A stretch of 64,000 nucleotides of DNA from Methanobrevibacter thaueri (GTDB taxonomy: Archaea > Methanobacteriota > Methanobacteria > Methanobacteriales > Methanobacteriaceae): contig NZ_MZGS01000020.1 of the NCBI RefSeq assembly GCF_003111625.1, forward strand, positions 124,001-188,000, written 5' to 3'. How positions within the stretch are numbered: the first letter of the stretch is position 1; the number at the start of each line of letters is the position of its first letter. Of this stretch, positions 29,589 through 39,579 are shown piece by piece. Both the position numbers and the translations under genes were made by a program. The notes beneath the pieces were generated by a model that was not told where the DNA came from, searched no databases, and saw nothing but the letters and a program-made list of their open reading frames with translations.

Positions 29589-29957
29589 ATGACTAAATGG
29601 AGCGCAGTATTTGTTGGTTTCATATTAGCTGTATTTGTAAAATCATTCTTTGCGCAATATGAATTTGTTGGACTGTTGATTGTTGGATTCATCACAGGTT
29701 ATATCGCCCATGACGGTGCTTTGAGTGGCCTGTGGAATGCTGCCGTTGCAGGAGCATTGGGAACAATTATCACAGCGATATTGTTCATTTTAGTTGCAAC
29801 TTTTGGAGGAAGCTTCCTCGGTGCCTTTGGAGGATTGACAGGATTTACAATTTCAGGAATTGCAAGCATATTCACAATCATTGGAGATTTAATCTATTAT
29901 GCAATTGTTATGGGAATAACAGGTGCAATCGGAGGAGCTATAGCTTCTAAAAAATAA
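29589..29957 (+). CDS. DUF5518-like small membrane protein
   Basis: This 122-residue protein has about four hydrophobic segments and the glycine/alanine-rich pattern of the DUF5518 family common in Methanobacteriales. The reading frame opens at a GTG (29580), but GGTG there is the ribosome-binding site of the ATG at 29589 (MTKWSAVFVGF). It precedes another small membrane protein gene by 17 bases. The function is unknown. Confidence 0.75.
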   Translation: MTKWSAVFVGFILAVFVKSFFAQYEFVGLLIVGFITGYIAHDGALSGLWNAAVAGALGTIITAILFILVATFGGSFLGAFGGLTGFTISGIASIFTIIGDLIYYAIVMGITGAIGGAIASKK

Positions 29958-29974
29958 GTTTGGAGAGATAAAAA

Positions 29975-30385
29975 GTGAAATACAATATAGACATTAACGT
30001 TAAGGCTTTGGTGTTCGGTGCGGCAATAGCTGCTGCCTTCATAATATTCGGATGGCAATTTTGGGACTGGTTTTACCCATGCTCCGCAATAGGACTCCTA
30101 TATGCAGGATACGGACAGAACACCATCAAAAAAGGAACACTCATGGGAGCATTTGCTTCAACACCGATCATAGTATTGACATTCCAAGGATACTTAGGTG
30201 CTTTTGATGGATATTTCTTAACAGAAAACGGAATATTAACTGTTGCGTTAATCATTCTTCTTGTCGGTGCTTTTGTTGGATTTGTTGGTGCCTGGGCAAA
30301 AAGAGACCGTGTGAAAGCCATGGCTGAATACGAGAAAAAACAAAATATCGGAAAAAACAAGAATAAAAATAAAAATAAAAAATAA
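29975..30385 (+). CDS. small membrane protein with Lys/Asn-rich tail
   Basis: This 136-residue protein has about four transmembrane segments (residues 10-110) and a basic, Lys/Asn-rich cytoplasmic tail (KNKNKNKNKK at the end). It starts at a GTG with GGAGAG upstream and is the second gene of a pair with the DUF5518-like gene, which it loosely resembles in size and topology. No function is known to me. A symmetrical terminator overlaps its stop codon. Confidence 0.75.
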   Translation: MKYNIDINVKALVFGAAIAAAFIIFGWQFWDWFYPCSAIGLLYAGYGQNTIKKGTLMGAFASTPIIVLTFQGYLGAFDGYFLTENGILTVALIILLVGAFVGFVGAWAKRDRVKAMAEYEKKQNIGKNKNKNKNKK

Positions 30386-30403
30386 TAACTCTATGTTATT
30401 ATT
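30381..30403. terminator. bidirectional hairpin between convergent genes
   Basis: AATAATAAC (30381-30389) pairs with GTTATTATT (30395-30403). It contains the stop codons of both convergent genes and has A-rich and T-rich flanks, so it can end transcription from both sides. Confidence 0.65.
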
Positions 30404-31482
30404 TTTTCTAATTCATCTCTTTCTATACCACGTTTGATTTCAAGAGCTATTCTTCTACCCATACTCATTGGTTTACCGTAAGTTAGGTAGGAGTAAGGAG
30501 AACCATCCATGAAGGTGTTTGTTCCACCATCGGTTCTAGCACTGATTTCAAAACAGATTACTTCTAAATTATCATTTACCAAGGTTTGCATACAGAATGG
30601 ACCATTCAATCCTGGCGCAACTAATTTTTTAGCGCTTTCAGTTAATTTATCAGCAATGTCAAATACCTGTGGAAGTAAAGATTCACGAATTACAGCTGGG
30701 TGGTTACCGGTTACAACATAAGATGGGCTTAAGTCAATGTCCAATTGGTCTTTAGCAGGCATTCTTACAAAACCGTCAATACTTGATTCGTATCTTGTGT
30801 CCATACCCATTAATTCAACAGTATCATCAAGAGCGGAGTAGAAATAGTGTATACAGTAGTTACAACCTGAAACGTATTCTTCTATGTGTGCTGCTTCTAC
30901 ATCACTGTCCTCTAACCATCCACGTGCTTTCATTGCTTCGATTTTAGCATCGAATTCTTCTGTGGATGATGCTACAAAGTAACCTCTTCCTCCTCTTGCA
31001 CCTGGGAACTTGACCATTACAGGACGGTCAATTTCTGAAGGATCATTATATTTGAATGGTATTCTTACGTCACCTTCAACAAGTAAAGCTCTTTCCTTGT
31101 CCCTTTCTGCTTCCCATCTGAGAACATCTCTGTTTCCGAACATTGGGACATTGAATTTGTCTTCGACATTGTCAAGACCAGCATATGCGACAAAAGAACC
31201 GTGAGGAACAACAATTGCATTCATGTCTCTGAGTTGTTGTTGAACATCTTCGTTGACAATATCCTTGAATTCATCAACGATAATGTATTCGTCAGCTACA
31301 CCAAAGCGTTGATATGGAATTTCTCTTCCCTTTTGACACACAATAGCTGTTTTAAATCCTTCTTCTTTTGCACCTTGCAAAATGTGTAAAGATGTGTGAC
31401 TTCCGAGAGTAGCTATTGTAATTTCACTTTTATCGTATTTAGCCAAAATATCTAAAATATCTTCCTTTTTAACTTCTCCCAT
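30391..31482 (-). CDS. purP: FAICAR synthetase (archaeal purine synthesis)
   Basis: PurP converts AICAR, formate and ATP to FAICAR, the archaeal alternative to the folate-dependent PurH step. The 363-residue protein is an ATP-grasp enzyme: an N-terminal Rossmann-like part (IATLGSHTSLHILQGAKEEG near residue 22), the ATP-grasp glycine loop FPGARGGRGYFVA (about 154-166), and the metal-binding ICFEISARTDGG near 320. All are typical of PurP. It is monocistronic with a GGAGAAG ribosome-binding site. Confidence 0.96.
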   Translation of the reverse strand: MGEVKKEDILDILAKYDKSEITIATLGSHTSLHILQGAKEEGFKTAIVCQKGREIPYQRFGVADEYIIVDEFKDIVNEDVQQQLRDMNAIVVPHGSFVAYAGLDNVEDKFNVPMFGNRDVLRWEAERDKERALLVEGDVRIPFKYNDPSEIDRPVMVKFPGARGGRGYFVASSTEEFDAKIEAMKARGWLEDSDVEAAHIEEYVSGCNYCIHYFYSALDDTVELMGMDTRYESSIDGFVRMPAKDQLDIDLSPSYVVTGNHPAVIRESLLPQVFDIADKLTESAKKLVAPGLNGPFCMQTLVNDNLEVICFEISARTDGGTNTFMDGSPYSYLTYGKPMSMGRRIALEIKRGIERDELEKIIT

Positions 31483-31604
31483 TTTATCTTCTCCTAAAAG
31501 AATGATGTATATATTTATATTTATAACAATTAATAAGTTTTTTTAATTAATTTTAAAAGCAATAATAAACAAAATATAACTTGAATAATTAAGGATTGGA
31601 AAAA

Positions 31605-32135
31605 ATGTTAATAGGTTTAATTTCAGACACCCACATACCCGACAGGGCAAGGATATTGCCCACCAAAGTGATTGAAGCATTTGAAGATGTTGAATTGATA
31701 ATCCATGCAGGGGATTTGACTTCCCCAAAGGTCATTGAAGAGCTGGAAGAAATAGCTCCTGTCATGGCGGTTCAGGGCAATATGGATAGGGCGCGTGGAA
31801 TTGACCTGCCGAAAGCCAAGATTATTGAAGCTGAAGGTTTAAGAATTGGGGCGATACATGGAGAAGTCTATCCAAGAGCGGACAGCGACCAGTTGCTGTA
31901 CCTCGCCAAGGAATTGGATGTGGACATCCTGGTATCAGGCCACTCACACCAACCGAAAATAGAGCAGAAGGAGGGAATACTCCTCCTGAATCCGGGAAGC
32001 CCAATCGTTCCTAGACTTGCGGACAGGACCGTGATGCTGCTTGACATCAACAACAGACAAGTGGATGTCGAGATTGTGAAAATAGGCTCACCGGTATGCA
32101 GCGCACTTGATTTTGACCAATACAAGAGGGATTGA
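31605..32135 (+). CDS. YfcE/MJ0936-type metallophosphoesterase
   Basis: This is a small phosphodiesterase of the calcineurin-like family, about 176 residues. The metal ligands are visible: ISDTHIPD near the start, HAGD (about 38-41), QGNMDR (about 62-67), IHGE (about 85-88) and SGHSHQP (about 112-118). Related MJ0936 hydrolyses phosphodiesters in vitro; the cellular substrate is unknown. The frame opens at a TTG (31596), but the ATG at 31605 lies eight bases after AAGGA. The rlmE gene follows after one base. Confidence 0.9.
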   Translation: MLIGLISDTHIPDRARILPTKVIEAFEDVELIIHAGDLTSPKVIEELEEIAPVMAVQGNMDRARGIDLPKAKIIEAEGLRIGAIHGEVYPRADSDQLLYLAKELDVDILVSGHSHQPKIEQKEGILLLNPGSPIVPRLADRTVMLLDINNRQVDVEIVKIGSPVCSALDFDQYKRD

Positions 32136-32136
32136 A

Positions 32137-32769
32137 ATGGGAAGCAAATGGCAGATGGAAAAACATAATGACCCATATTACAAAAAGGCTAAAAAAGAGG
32201 ATTACCGTTCAAGAGCATCATATAAACTAAAACAGCTGGACAAGAAATACAAGCTTATAAAGGAGGGAAACACCGTCGTGGACCTTGGAGCAGCACCGGG
32301 AGGCTGGTCACAGGTGGCCCTTGAAAAGGTCGGCGAAGAGGGCATCGTTGTCGGAGTTGACCTGAACAGGTTCAAGAAATTCCATGAGGAAAACTACTAC
32401 GGAATCAGAGGGGATTTCACAACCCCCGAGGTTCAGGAAAAGATCATGGAACTGATTGGCGGAAAGGCAAAGGTCGTGATGTCCGACGCGTCACCGTCAC
32501 TTTGCGGAATCAAAAACATTGACCAGCTGAGATCCATCGACCTGACCTATGCAGTAATCGGAATAGCTGAAAACATCCTTGAAGAAAAGGGAAATCTTGT
32601 CATGAAGGTGTTCCAGGGCCCAGAATATAAGGAAATGCTTGACTCCCTCAAGGGAAAGTTCAGACATGTAAGAACCACAAAACCAGCATCATCACGTAAA
32701 AAGAGTTCTGAAATGTATGTCGTTGGCCTTGAATATATGCCAAATAAAAAAAAGAGAAAAAGAAAATAA
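32137..32769 (+). CDS. rlmE: 23S rRNA 2'-O-ribose methyltransferase (RlmE/FtsJ family)
   Basis: This SAM-dependent enzyme methylates the 2'-O of a uridine in the 23S rRNA peptidyl-transferase region. The 210-residue protein has the conserved [14 protein letters not shown] segment, the SAM loop [14 protein letters not shown] (about residues 46-59), the catalytic Asp in VMSDASP and a Lys in VMKVFQG. Its C-terminus is very basic (KKKRKRK). The ATG at 32137 is chosen; the longer frame would run into the phosphodiesterase gene, which ends two bases upstream. Confidence 0.93.
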   Translation: MGSKWQMEKHNDPYYKKAKKEDYRSRASYKLKQLDKKYKLIKEGNTVVDLGAAPGGWSQVALEKVGEEGIVVGVDLNRFKKFHEENYYGIRGDFTTPEVQEKIMELIGGKAKVVMSDASPSLCGIKNIDQLRSIDLTYAVIGIAENILEEKGNLVMKVFQGPEYKEMLDSLKGKFRHVRTTKPASSRKKSSEMYVVGLEYMPNKKKRKRK

Positions 32770-33189
32770 TTAAAGAGTATTATACGCTTCACCAGCGGCT
32801 TTTAATTTTTCTTTTGCAAATTCAATTCTACTGTCAACCTCATTGGACGGCTTGCCCGCATCAAGAGCGCTTTTAACATTTTCAATAGCTGAATTTGCCC
32901 GTGTCAACTCCAACTTGGCGTCATTGTAGTATTGCACATCATTTGTGTCGCCGGCATAATATGTAGCCTTGACACTATCAAACTTCACGGACAGATTATC
33001 ATATGATGCCTGAAGCTCTGCAAGCTCATCATATTGGGTTCCAGATGAGATTTCATTTGTAATTCCTGAGGAAACAACGCTATAACCTACATAAGCAACA
33101 ACAAGAATTGTTGAGATTATCATTATGATTCCAACAACAGAAATTAACATAGAAGTGGATTTGAATAAGCTTAATCTAGATTTTCTCAT
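32770..33189 (-). CDS. single-TM protein with coiled-coil outer part
   Basis: This 139-residue protein has one N-terminal transmembrane helix (about residues 13-38, VVGIIMIISTILVVAYVGYS) and a C-terminal region of alternating charged and hydrophobic residues consistent with two helices or a coiled coil. It is probably anchored in the membrane with the helical part outside. It has a GAGGTTAAT ribosome-binding site and is convergent with rlmE, with adjacent ends. The function is unknown. Confidence 0.72.
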   Translation of the reverse strand: MRKSRLSLFKSTSMLISVVGIIMIISTILVVAYVGYSVVSSGITNEISSGTQYDELAELQASYDNLSVKFDSVKATYYAGDTNDVQYYNDAKLELTRANSAIENVKSALDAGKPSNEVDSRIEFAKEKLKAAGEAYNTL

Positions 33190-33300
33190 ATTAACCTCAA
33201 TTAATTAAATTTTCTAATATTACTATATTAATATTAGTATTTAATTGTTACTTATGAAAGCCCCTTGGGCAATATTTTTTAACTATGAAAAATTAATATT

Positions 33301-35310
33301 ATGACAATGAACTCTACTACAAAAACACAAACATCAACCGCAAAATTCGAGGAATTTTTTGCGACATCATACAAGGATGACGTATTCAAAATACTCGAGA
33401 AATATCCTGATGAGCGATCACTTAACGTAAACTATCAATCACTGGAAATGTTTGACCCTGAGTTGGCGGATTTGCTTATCGAAAAGCCTGAAGAGGTCAT
33501 TGCAGCAGCACAAACTGCAATCAAAAACATTGACCCTCTGGTGAAGGATGCTGACATCAACATCCGTTTTGAGAATCTTACAAACATTGTCGCCCTAAAG
33601 GACCTTTTAAGTAAATATATAGGAACATTTGTTGCAGCTGACGGTATCGTGAGGAAAACCGATGAAATCAGACCACGTATTGAAACCGGTGTTTTTGAAT
33701 GTAGAGGATGTATGAGATTGCATGAGGTGGAGCAGACCTCCGGAAACCACATCGTGGAACCTTCATTATGTAGCGAATGTGGAGGAAGGTCATTCAGACT
33801 GCTTCAGGAGGAATCCAAATACATCGACACCCAAACCGCAAGGATGCAGGAGCCTTTGGAAAACCTGTCCGGAGGAACCGAACCTAAGCAGATGCTGATG
33901 GTTCTGGAAGACGATTTGGTGGATGAGTTGAATCCGGGAGACAAGGTAAGGATAACCGGAACATTGAAAACATTCCGTGAGGAGAGAAGCGGAAAATTCA
34001 AGAATTACATTTACGTGAACCATATTGAGCCTTTGGAACAGGAATTTGAGGAATTGCATCTTTCAGAAGAGGATGAAGAAAGAATCCTTGAACTATCACA
34101 AGACCCTCACATTTATGATAAGATTATAAAGTCAACCGCCCCATCAATCAAGGGATACAGGGAGGTTAAGGAAGCCATTGCACTCCAGCTATTCGGAGGG
34201 GCTGCAAAGCAACTCGAGGATGAAACCAAACTAAGAGGAGACATCCACATCCTGATCGTTGGGGACCCTGGTATCGGTAAGTCCCAGATATTGAAATACG
34301 TTTCAAGACTGGCCCCAAGAAGTATCTATACAAGTGGTAAGGGTACAAGTGGAGCGGGTCTGACCGCAGCCGCCGTCAGAGACGAGCTTGGTGGATGGTC
34401 CTTGGAGGCAGGTGCACTGGTGCTTGGGGACCAGGGTAACGTATGTGTCGACGAGCTGGACAAGATGAGGTCAGAGGACCGTTCAGCGCTTCACGAGGCA
34501 TTGGAACAACAGACCGTAAGTATTGCAAAGGCAGGAATCATGGCGACATTGAACTCAAGATGTTCCGTTCTTGCGGCCGCAAACCCTAAATTCGGCAGGT
34601 TCGACAGGTACAAGATACTCGCAGAGCAGATTGACTTGCCTGCACCGATTATTTCCCGTTTCGATTTGATTTTTGTTATTGAAGACAAGCCAAGCAGGGA
34701 AAAGGATTCAGAATTGGCAGCACACATTCTGGAAATGCACAAGGAAAACACTGTCGATTACGAAATTGAACCTGAACTGCTTAGGAAATATATTGCATAT
34801 GCCCGTAAAAATGTCAATCCTCGCTTAACAGATGAAGCGAATGAGATTTTAAGGGAATTTTATGTAAGCACAAGAAACAGCAATCCTGAAGAGCAGGGAG
34901 CCGTTCCAATCACAGCAAGACAACTGGAGGCAACCATCCGTTTAGCTGAAGCAAGTGCCAAAATCAAGCTTAAGGATAAGGTGGAAAGAGAGGATGCCGA
35001 CAAGGCAGTGAAACTTACTATGTTCTGTCTCAAGGATGTCGGTGTTGATCCTGAAACCGGTGAAATCGATGCAGACATCGTAAGCGGAGGAACCCCAAAA
35101 TCCGACAGGGACAAAATCCAAAGAGTGACAGAAGAAATCAAAAAGCTCGAAGAGGAATATGCGGGAAGCGCTCCAATGAATGTGCTTATCTCAAAGATGA
35201 GTGACGATTATGGAGTAAGTCCGGAAAAAACTGAAGAGATCGTTAGAAAACTGGTTCAGAAAGGAGCTATATACGAACCGCAAACCGGACACTACAAAAG
35301 CCTACTCTAG
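33301..35310 (+). CDS. mcm: MCM replicative DNA helicase
   Basis: MCM is the hexameric 3'-5' replicative helicase. The 669-residue protein has the N-terminal domain with a zinc finger (CRGCM near residue 133 and CSECGG near 157), the AAA+ core with Walker [11 protein letters not shown] (about 321), Walker [10 protein letters not shown] (about 381), the arginine-finger motif SRFDLIF (about 447) and a C-terminal winged helix. There is no intein. The ATG at 33301 has no clear ribosome-binding site and may be read from a leaderless or very short leader transcript; a second ATG follows two codons later. Confidence 0.97.
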   Translation: MTMNSTTKTQTSTAKFEEFFATSYKDDVFKILEKYPDERSLNVNYQSLEMFDPELADLLIEKPEEVIAAAQTAIKNIDPLVKDADINIRFENLTNIVALKDLLSKYIGTFVAADGIVRKTDEIRPRIETGVFECRGCMRLHEVEQTSGNHIVEPSLCSECGGRSFRLLQEESKYIDTQTARMQEPLENLSGGTEPKQMLMVLEDDLVDELNPGDKVRITGTLKTFREERSGKFKNYIYVNHIEPLEQEFEELHLSEEDEERILELSQDPHIYDKIIKSTAPSIKGYREVKEAIALQLFGGAAKQLEDETKLRGDIHILIVGDPGIGKSQILKYVSRLAPRSIYTSGKGTSGAGLTAAAVRDELGGWSLEAGALVLGDQGNVCVDELDKMRSEDRSALHEALEQQTVSIAKAGIMATLNSRCSVLAAANPKFGRFDRYKILAEQIDLPAPIISRFDLIFVIEDKPSREKDSELAAHILEMHKENTVDYEIEPELLRKYIAYARKNVNPRLTDEANEILREFYVSTRNSNPEEQGAVPITARQLEATIRLAEASAKIKLKDKVEREDADKAVKLTMFCLKDVGVDPETGEIDADIVSGGTPKSDRDKIQRVTEEIKKLEEEYAGSAPMNVLISKMSDDYGVSPEKTEEIVRKLVQKGAIYEPQTGHYKSLL

Positions 35311-35325
35311 GCCCGGCAAAATATT

Positions 35326-35343
35326 TTGGGAATGATTTCCCAA
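35326..35343 (+). terminator. hairpin and T-tract after mcm
   Basis: TTGGGAA (35326-35332) pairs with TTCCCAA (35337-35343) around a four-base loop; a CCCTAAATTTTTTT tail follows, 15 bases after the mcm stop codon. Confidence 0.7.
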
Positions 35344-35466
35344 CCCTAAATTTTTTTACGTCAGTGGTTATGATGAAAAATTATTGCCATTAACAATACA
35401 TTAATAAATGATTAGAACCAAATTTAATATATTATACTTATACTGATTTTATAAGGAGAGATAATT

Positions 35467-35874
35467 ATGGATAAATACGAAGATTTATTAGAAAGAGCAA
35501 TAGACCAATTACCTCCTGAAGTATTTGAACACAAAAGATTCAAAATTCCTAAAGCTTATTCAGACATCCAAGGTAATAGAACTTTCATCAAAAACTTTAA
35601 GGATGTTGCAGAAGGTTTGAACAGAGACCCTCAACACCTATTGAAATTCTTGATGAGAGAATTAGGTACTGCAGGAAACATCGAAGGTCAAAGAGCAATC
35701 TTACAAGGTAAATTTACACATTACCTAATCAACGAAAGAATTGAAGATTATGTAGACAAGTACGTAATCTGTCACGAATGTAACAGACCGGATACTAGAA
35801 TTATCAGAGAAGGTAGAATATTCATACTTAAATGTGCTGCTTGCGGTGCAACAGCGCCTTTAAAATCATTATAA
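35467..35874 (+). CDS. translation initiation factor aIF2, beta subunit
   Basis: aIF2-beta helps the aIF2 complex deliver initiator tRNA. The 135-residue protein has the helical N-terminal part, the central alpha/beta domain ([17 protein letters not shown]) and the C-terminal zinc ribbon with [11 protein letters not shown] and CAACGA (about 97-128). A GGAGAG ribosome-binding site lies at normal distance. It heads a run with the NMD3-like gene and tyrS on the plus strand. Confidence 0.97.
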   Translation: MDKYEDLLERAIDQLPPEVFEHKRFKIPKAYSDIQGNRTFIKNFKDVAEGLNRDPQHLLKFLMRELGTAGNIEGQRAILQGKFTHYLINERIEDYVDKYVICHECNRPDTRIIREGRIFILKCAACGATAPLKSL

Positions 35875-35901
35875 ATTCTACTTTTTTTACTTATTTTTTA
35901 G

Positions 35902-36951
35902 ATGAAAATGTTTTGTCCAGAGTGCGGAAGTACAGATAAGGAAATGGTTGGAGACGTCTGCATAGACTGTTTTTTAAAGGAATTTCAGATGCTTGAGTTG
36001 CCAAAACGCATTGAAGTTCAAATCTGCAGCCATTGCAACAGCAAACTTGAGGAAGGAAAATGGAGTGACGAGTTCATTCCGGAAGAAGAAATCATATTCC
36101 GCGCACTTGAGAGAAATGTAGAAGTGGCTGACGAAGTGACAGATGAAAACGTCAGTCTGGAAATCAAGCAAATCAAAGGAACAATAGCCACATGCGGTGT
36201 TGAAATCGTTGGAAAAGTTCATGGCACAGAAATCGAGGAAAGCCATGAAACCGAAGTCAAAATACTGAAGACAGTCTGTCCAACATGCAGCAAAGTACAA
36301 TCCGGATATTATGAGTCAGTCATCCAGTTTAGAGCAGACAAGAGAGAAATCAAAAGTGAAGAGTACGATAAGGCTGACGAGATTGTTGAAAGGACACTGA
36401 TTAAGCAATCCAAAAAAGACAAGCTGGCATACTGTCCACAGATTGCAAGGCTTAAAGAGGGCCGTGACTATTACATCGGTTCCCTGAAATCTGGTAAAAA
36501 GGTGGCCGAAGCGTTGACAGAGGAATTCGGAGGAGTGATAAAGGAATCTCCTAGGCTCATCAGTGAGGACAAATCCACAGGAAAGGGATTGTACCGAATC
36601 TGGATTTCAGTCAGAATCCCTGAATTTGAAGTCGGCGATTTCGTAAAGTATGAAGAAAAGATCATGAAAGTAACCAGCATCGGCAAAAGCAGCGTTGTTG
36701 GAGAGGACATCTCAACAAACAAGAAACATAACATCCCTATGAAAAACATGGAGGACATTGAACTTGTCAAGAGGTCCTCAGAAGTTGAGACCACAACAAT
36801 AATATCAAAATCACCAAGCATTATACAAATCCTGGATCCGAGCGACTATTCCGCAGTTGACTTGGAAATGAAAGAGGAATTCACAGACTATAATATTGGC
36901 GACGAAATCAAACTCATTAAAATTGATAATTACATTTATTTAATAGACTAA
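35902..36951 (+). CDS. archaeal NMD3-family protein
   Basis: Eukaryotic NMD3 is the export adaptor of the 60S subunit; archaeal homologues are thought to act in late large-subunit maturation. The 349-residue protein has an N-terminal zinc motif ([19 protein letters not shown]), a second CSHC/CPTC pair (about residues 43 and 130) and a C-terminal OB/SH3-like beta-rich part. It lies between aIF2-beta and tyrS on the same strand, a common methanobacterial order. Function is from homology; no experimental data are available here. Confidence 0.9.
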   Translation: MKMFCPECGSTDKEMVGDVCIDCFLKEFQMLELPKRIEVQICSHCNSKLEEGKWSDEFIPEEEIIFRALERNVEVADEVTDENVSLEIKQIKGTIATCGVEIVGKVHGTEIEESHETEVKILKTVCPTCSKVQSGYYESVIQFRADKREIKSEEYDKADEIVERTLIKQSKKDKLAYCPQIARLKEGRDYYIGSLKSGKKVAEALTEEFGGVIKESPRLISEDKSTGKGLYRIWISVRIPEFEVGDFVKYEEKIMKVTSIGKSSVVGEDISTNKKHNIPMKNMEDIELVKRSSEVETTTIISKSPSIIQILDPSDYSAVDLEMKEEFTDYNIGDEIKLIKIDNYIYLID

Positions 36952-36959
36952 GTGATAAA

Positions 36960-37922
36960 ATGAATATTGAAGAAAAAATTCAGTTAATCGAGGAAGGAAC
37001 CCTGGAAGTTATAGATACAGAAGAATTGAAGGAAGTTCTTGCTAAGGACCAGCCTATAGCTTATACAGGTTATGAACCTTCAGGTAAAATCCATTTGGGA
37101 CATGCGGTGACTGTGCAAAAGTTAAAACAACTGCAGAAATTAGGATTTAAAATCAAAATCCTTCTAGCAGACTACCACGCATTCTTGAATGGAAAAGGAA
37201 CTGTTGAAGAGATAGCTAAAACTGCTGAATACAACAAGAAATGTTTCCAGGCTCTTGGCCTTGACGAAACAACAGAATATGTCTTAGGCTCATCATTCCA
37301 ACTGGAACCTGATTACACTGACAAAGTCTATCAATTAGCTACAATGACCACTTTAAAAAGGGCCAGAAGAAGTATGGACCAGGTTAGCCGTGCGGATGAT
37401 AACCCTAAGGTGGCAAGCGTGATTTATCCTATCATGCAAACCGTGGACATGGCTGCGCTTGAAGTCGACATTGCACTTGGAGGAATGGAACAGAGAAAAA
37501 TCCAAATGCTGGCACGTGAAAACCTTGAAAAAATCGGTGAAAACGTCCCTGTCTGTATTCACACCCCATTGTTGCACGGCCTTGATGGAGACGCTAAAAT
37601 GTCTTCAAGCAAAGGAAACTACATAGCTGTGGATGACAGCGTTGAGGAAATCACCAAAAAAATCAAGAAAAGCTTCTGTCCTCAGGGAGAGGTGGAAGGA
37701 AACCCAATGATTGAAATAGCTGAAACCTTCGTTTTCCCAAATCAAGATACATTACTTATCAAAAGACCTGAAAAATTCGGTGGAGACATTGAATTGACTC
37801 ATGATGAGTTGATCAAGGACTTCAGCGAAGGCAATTTACATCCAATGGATTTAAAAAATGGAATTAAAGATTTCTTAATTGAATTCTTTGCTCCTGTAAG
37901 AGAATACATGGAGGAAAATTAA
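36960..37922 (+). CDS. tyrS: tyrosyl-tRNA synthetase
   Basis: TyrS charges tRNA-Tyr. The 320-residue class I enzyme has the HIGH-like motif SGKIHLGHA (about residues 41-49) and the KMSKS-like motif AKMSSSKGN (about 212-220). Its small size without an S4-type tail is typical of archaeal/eukaryotic TyrS. It starts eight bases after the NMD3 gene with GTGAT upstream, and the next small gene begins right after its stop codon. Confidence 0.96.
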   Translation: MNIEEKIQLIEEGTLEVIDTEELKEVLAKDQPIAYTGYEPSGKIHLGHAVTVQKLKQLQKLGFKIKILLADYHAFLNGKGTVEEIAKTAEYNKKCFQALGLDETTEYVLGSSFQLEPDYTDKVYQLATMTTLKRARRSMDQVSRADDNPKVASVIYPIMQTVDMAALEVDIALGGMEQRKIQMLARENLEKIGENVPVCIHTPLLHGLDGDAKMSSSKGNYIAVDDSVEEITKKIKKSFCPQGEVEGNPMIEIAETFVFPNQDTLLIKRPEKFGGDIELTHDELIKDFSEGNLHPMDLKNGIKDFLIEFFAPVREYMEEN

Positions 37923-38129
37923 ATGGTTGAAGAAAAACAGGAATATGAAATGGGCCTGCCGAACGGCGTTGGCGAACAAATGCTTGCTCATGCATATGAA
38001 AAATTCGACATTAAACTGGAACAGACCGAATTTGGTCCTAAGTTAATTGGGGAATATGAAGAGCTTGTAAAAGTAAGAGAATTTTTAGAAAACGCAATCC
38101 GTGAAAGATTAGAAGAATTGGAAAAATAA
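37923..38129 (+). CDS. small acidic hypothetical protein downstream of tyrS
   Basis: This 68-residue acidic protein starts at the ATG immediately after the tyrS stop codon, so it is very probably translated by coupling. It has a short Gly-rich opening (MGLPNGVGEQMLAHAYEKF) followed by a C-terminal amphipathic helix. I do not recognise the family; its conserved position cannot be checked here. It ends base-to-base against the K+ channel gene on the other strand. Confidence 0.7.
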   Translation: MVEEKQEYEMGLPNGVGEQMLAHAYEKFDIKLEQTEFGPKLIGEYEELVKVREFLENAIRERLEELEK

Positions 38130-38915
38130 TCACTGATTGTTTTTCTCCATTATTTCTTTTAATTCTTTAATTTCTTCTTTTAAATCATCTATTTTTTTAT
38201 CACTTTCTTTTAGTTGGCTACTCATTTTTTCAATTTCCGCCTCTGACTTTTCGACCTTTTCCTTTAGGTCATGGATATGGTAGGTTCCCTCCTTCAGGAC
38301 ATTATCCATGAAATAAGACGAAATAGCTCCTGTGATTGCACTGAATATGAAAACACCTATAATCAGCAATGCTAAACTGAATACTTTACCGTATATTGTG
38401 TTTGGGGTGATATCCCCGTAACCTACGGTGGTTATACTGACAACCACAAACCACAGGTTGTCAAAGAGATTGTTCATTGACGGATCAATCAGGTAAAGCC
38501 CCAGGGTTGAGCCTATGATGATGAAAACCAGCACTCCCAGAATCTCATCGAGGCGAGTGTTGTATAGAAATTCCCCAACGATTCTGAAAAAGGCCAATAT
38601 CAGCAGCATGACCCTAATCACCTTAAATACAATCAGATAATTGAATCCTAAAAATGGGGACAGTATCAGGTCAAATGGAATGCATACAAACAATTCCATC
38701 CAATTTTCCCTTACATAAATCAACTTGTTTGTCGATTCATGGAATCCCCTAAAGAAGTCTAAAAACAGGACTAGGCACACGAACACGTCGAAAGCTATTA
38801 TTGGAAGGTATTCAGTGGTGATGCTGAACATTATTGATGTCAAAAGTGAGATTATGTTAATGCATATTAAGAGGCTTAACAATATTTTTGAAATGGCGTA
38901 CAGTTTTAATTTCAT
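38130..38915 (-). CDS. voltage-gated-like potassium channel with coiled-coil tail
   Basis: This membrane protein of 261 residues belongs to the VIC potassium-channel family. It shows about six hydrophobic segments, the selectivity filter TTVGYGDITP (about residues 160-169) preceded by LWFVVVSI, and a Ser/Gly-containing final inner helix (FIFSAITGAISSYF). The C-terminal ~45 residues are a Lys/Glu heptad-rich coiled coil. Strong charge in an S4-like helix is not evident, so voltage sensing is uncertain. It begins four bases after tmk and its ribosome-binding site AGGTGA overlaps the tmk stop. Confidence 0.9.
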   Translation of the reverse strand: MKLKLYAISKILLSLLICINIISLLTSIMFSITTEYLPIIAFDVFVCLVLFLDFFRGFHESTNKLIYVRENWMELFVCIPFDLILSPFLGFNYLIVFKVIRVMLLILAFFRIVGEFLYNTRLDEILGVLVFIIIGSTLGLYLIDPSMNNLFDNLWFVVVSITTVGYGDITPNTIYGKVFSLALLIIGVFIFSAITGAISSYFMDNVLKEGTYHIHDLKEKVEKSEAEIEKMSSQLKESDKKIDDLKEEIKELKEIMEKNNQ

Positions 38916-38919
38916 GAAT

Positions 38920-39498
38920 TCACCTAATGCAATCCGGACAGATGCCGAGATATGGTGCTACGGCTTTCTTAATATCTGATGAAACCTTATTCGGTCCGTT
39001 GGTGGCGTCAATTATCTCGCAGGTGTAATCTTCAGCCAGATTCAAATACTTTTGCCTTACTTCAGTTAGCAGTTCCTCGTTTTCAAAGGTGTCCTCACCG
39101 GATGCCCTTGCAACAGATGTCTTTGCATCCAAATCAAGCAATATCAACAAATCGGGCCTTTTGGCATACCTGTTCAAGACTTCAATCCATTCCGCATCGT
39201 CCTGGTAAACCAGTGATGAGAGGAATGACCTGTCTGAAATGATAATTTTGGATTCGTCTTCCAGCCTATCCATTATGAATAGCCTGTCCGCTGCAAAAAG
39301 AAGCCCCAATATCCTTTGAACCTCTTCGGTTTGCGCATCGGGCTGCTGTAGAATTTCACGAATCAGGACTCCGACTTTGGAATCTGTCGGTTCCCTTAAT
39401 GTCTCCACCCTAAAACCATTGGCTTCCAGCCATTCTGCCAACATTTGAATTTGGGTGGTTTTTCCAGCACCATCAATTCCTTCAAATACTATGTACAT
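38920..39498 (-). CDS. tmk: thymidylate kinase
   Basis: Tmk phosphorylates dTMP to dTDP. The 192-residue protein starts with the P-loop FEGIDGAGKTTQ (about residues 4-15), then LREPTD (the dTMP-binding DR-like loop is LREPTDS), and DRSFLSSLVYQ in the middle for substrate binding. The C-terminal CPDCIR is an unusual short cysteine pair. The gene is translationally close to the K+ channel gene downstream, whose function is unrelated. Confidence 0.92.
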   Translation of the reverse strand: MYIVFEGIDGAGKTTQIQMLAEWLEANGFRVETLREPTDSKVGVLIREILQQPDAQTEEVQRILGLLFAADRLFIMDRLEDESKIIISDRSFLSSLVYQDDAEWIEVLNRYAKRPDLLILLDLDAKTSVARASGEDTFENEELLTEVRQKYLNLAEDYTCEIIDATNGPNKVSSDIKKAVAPYLGICPDCIR

Positions 39499-39579
39499 AA
39501 GATAGAATATGTTTTAATTATATTAATAATTAATTACAGAAATTTAAATGTAAAAATCAAATCAAGGTGTATTTAAAAA

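Noticed and set aside
33260-33282. GCCC/GGGC stem followed by AATATTTTTT before mcm as a terminator.
   Set aside because: The stem is only four base pairs and no gene on that strand ends just before it.
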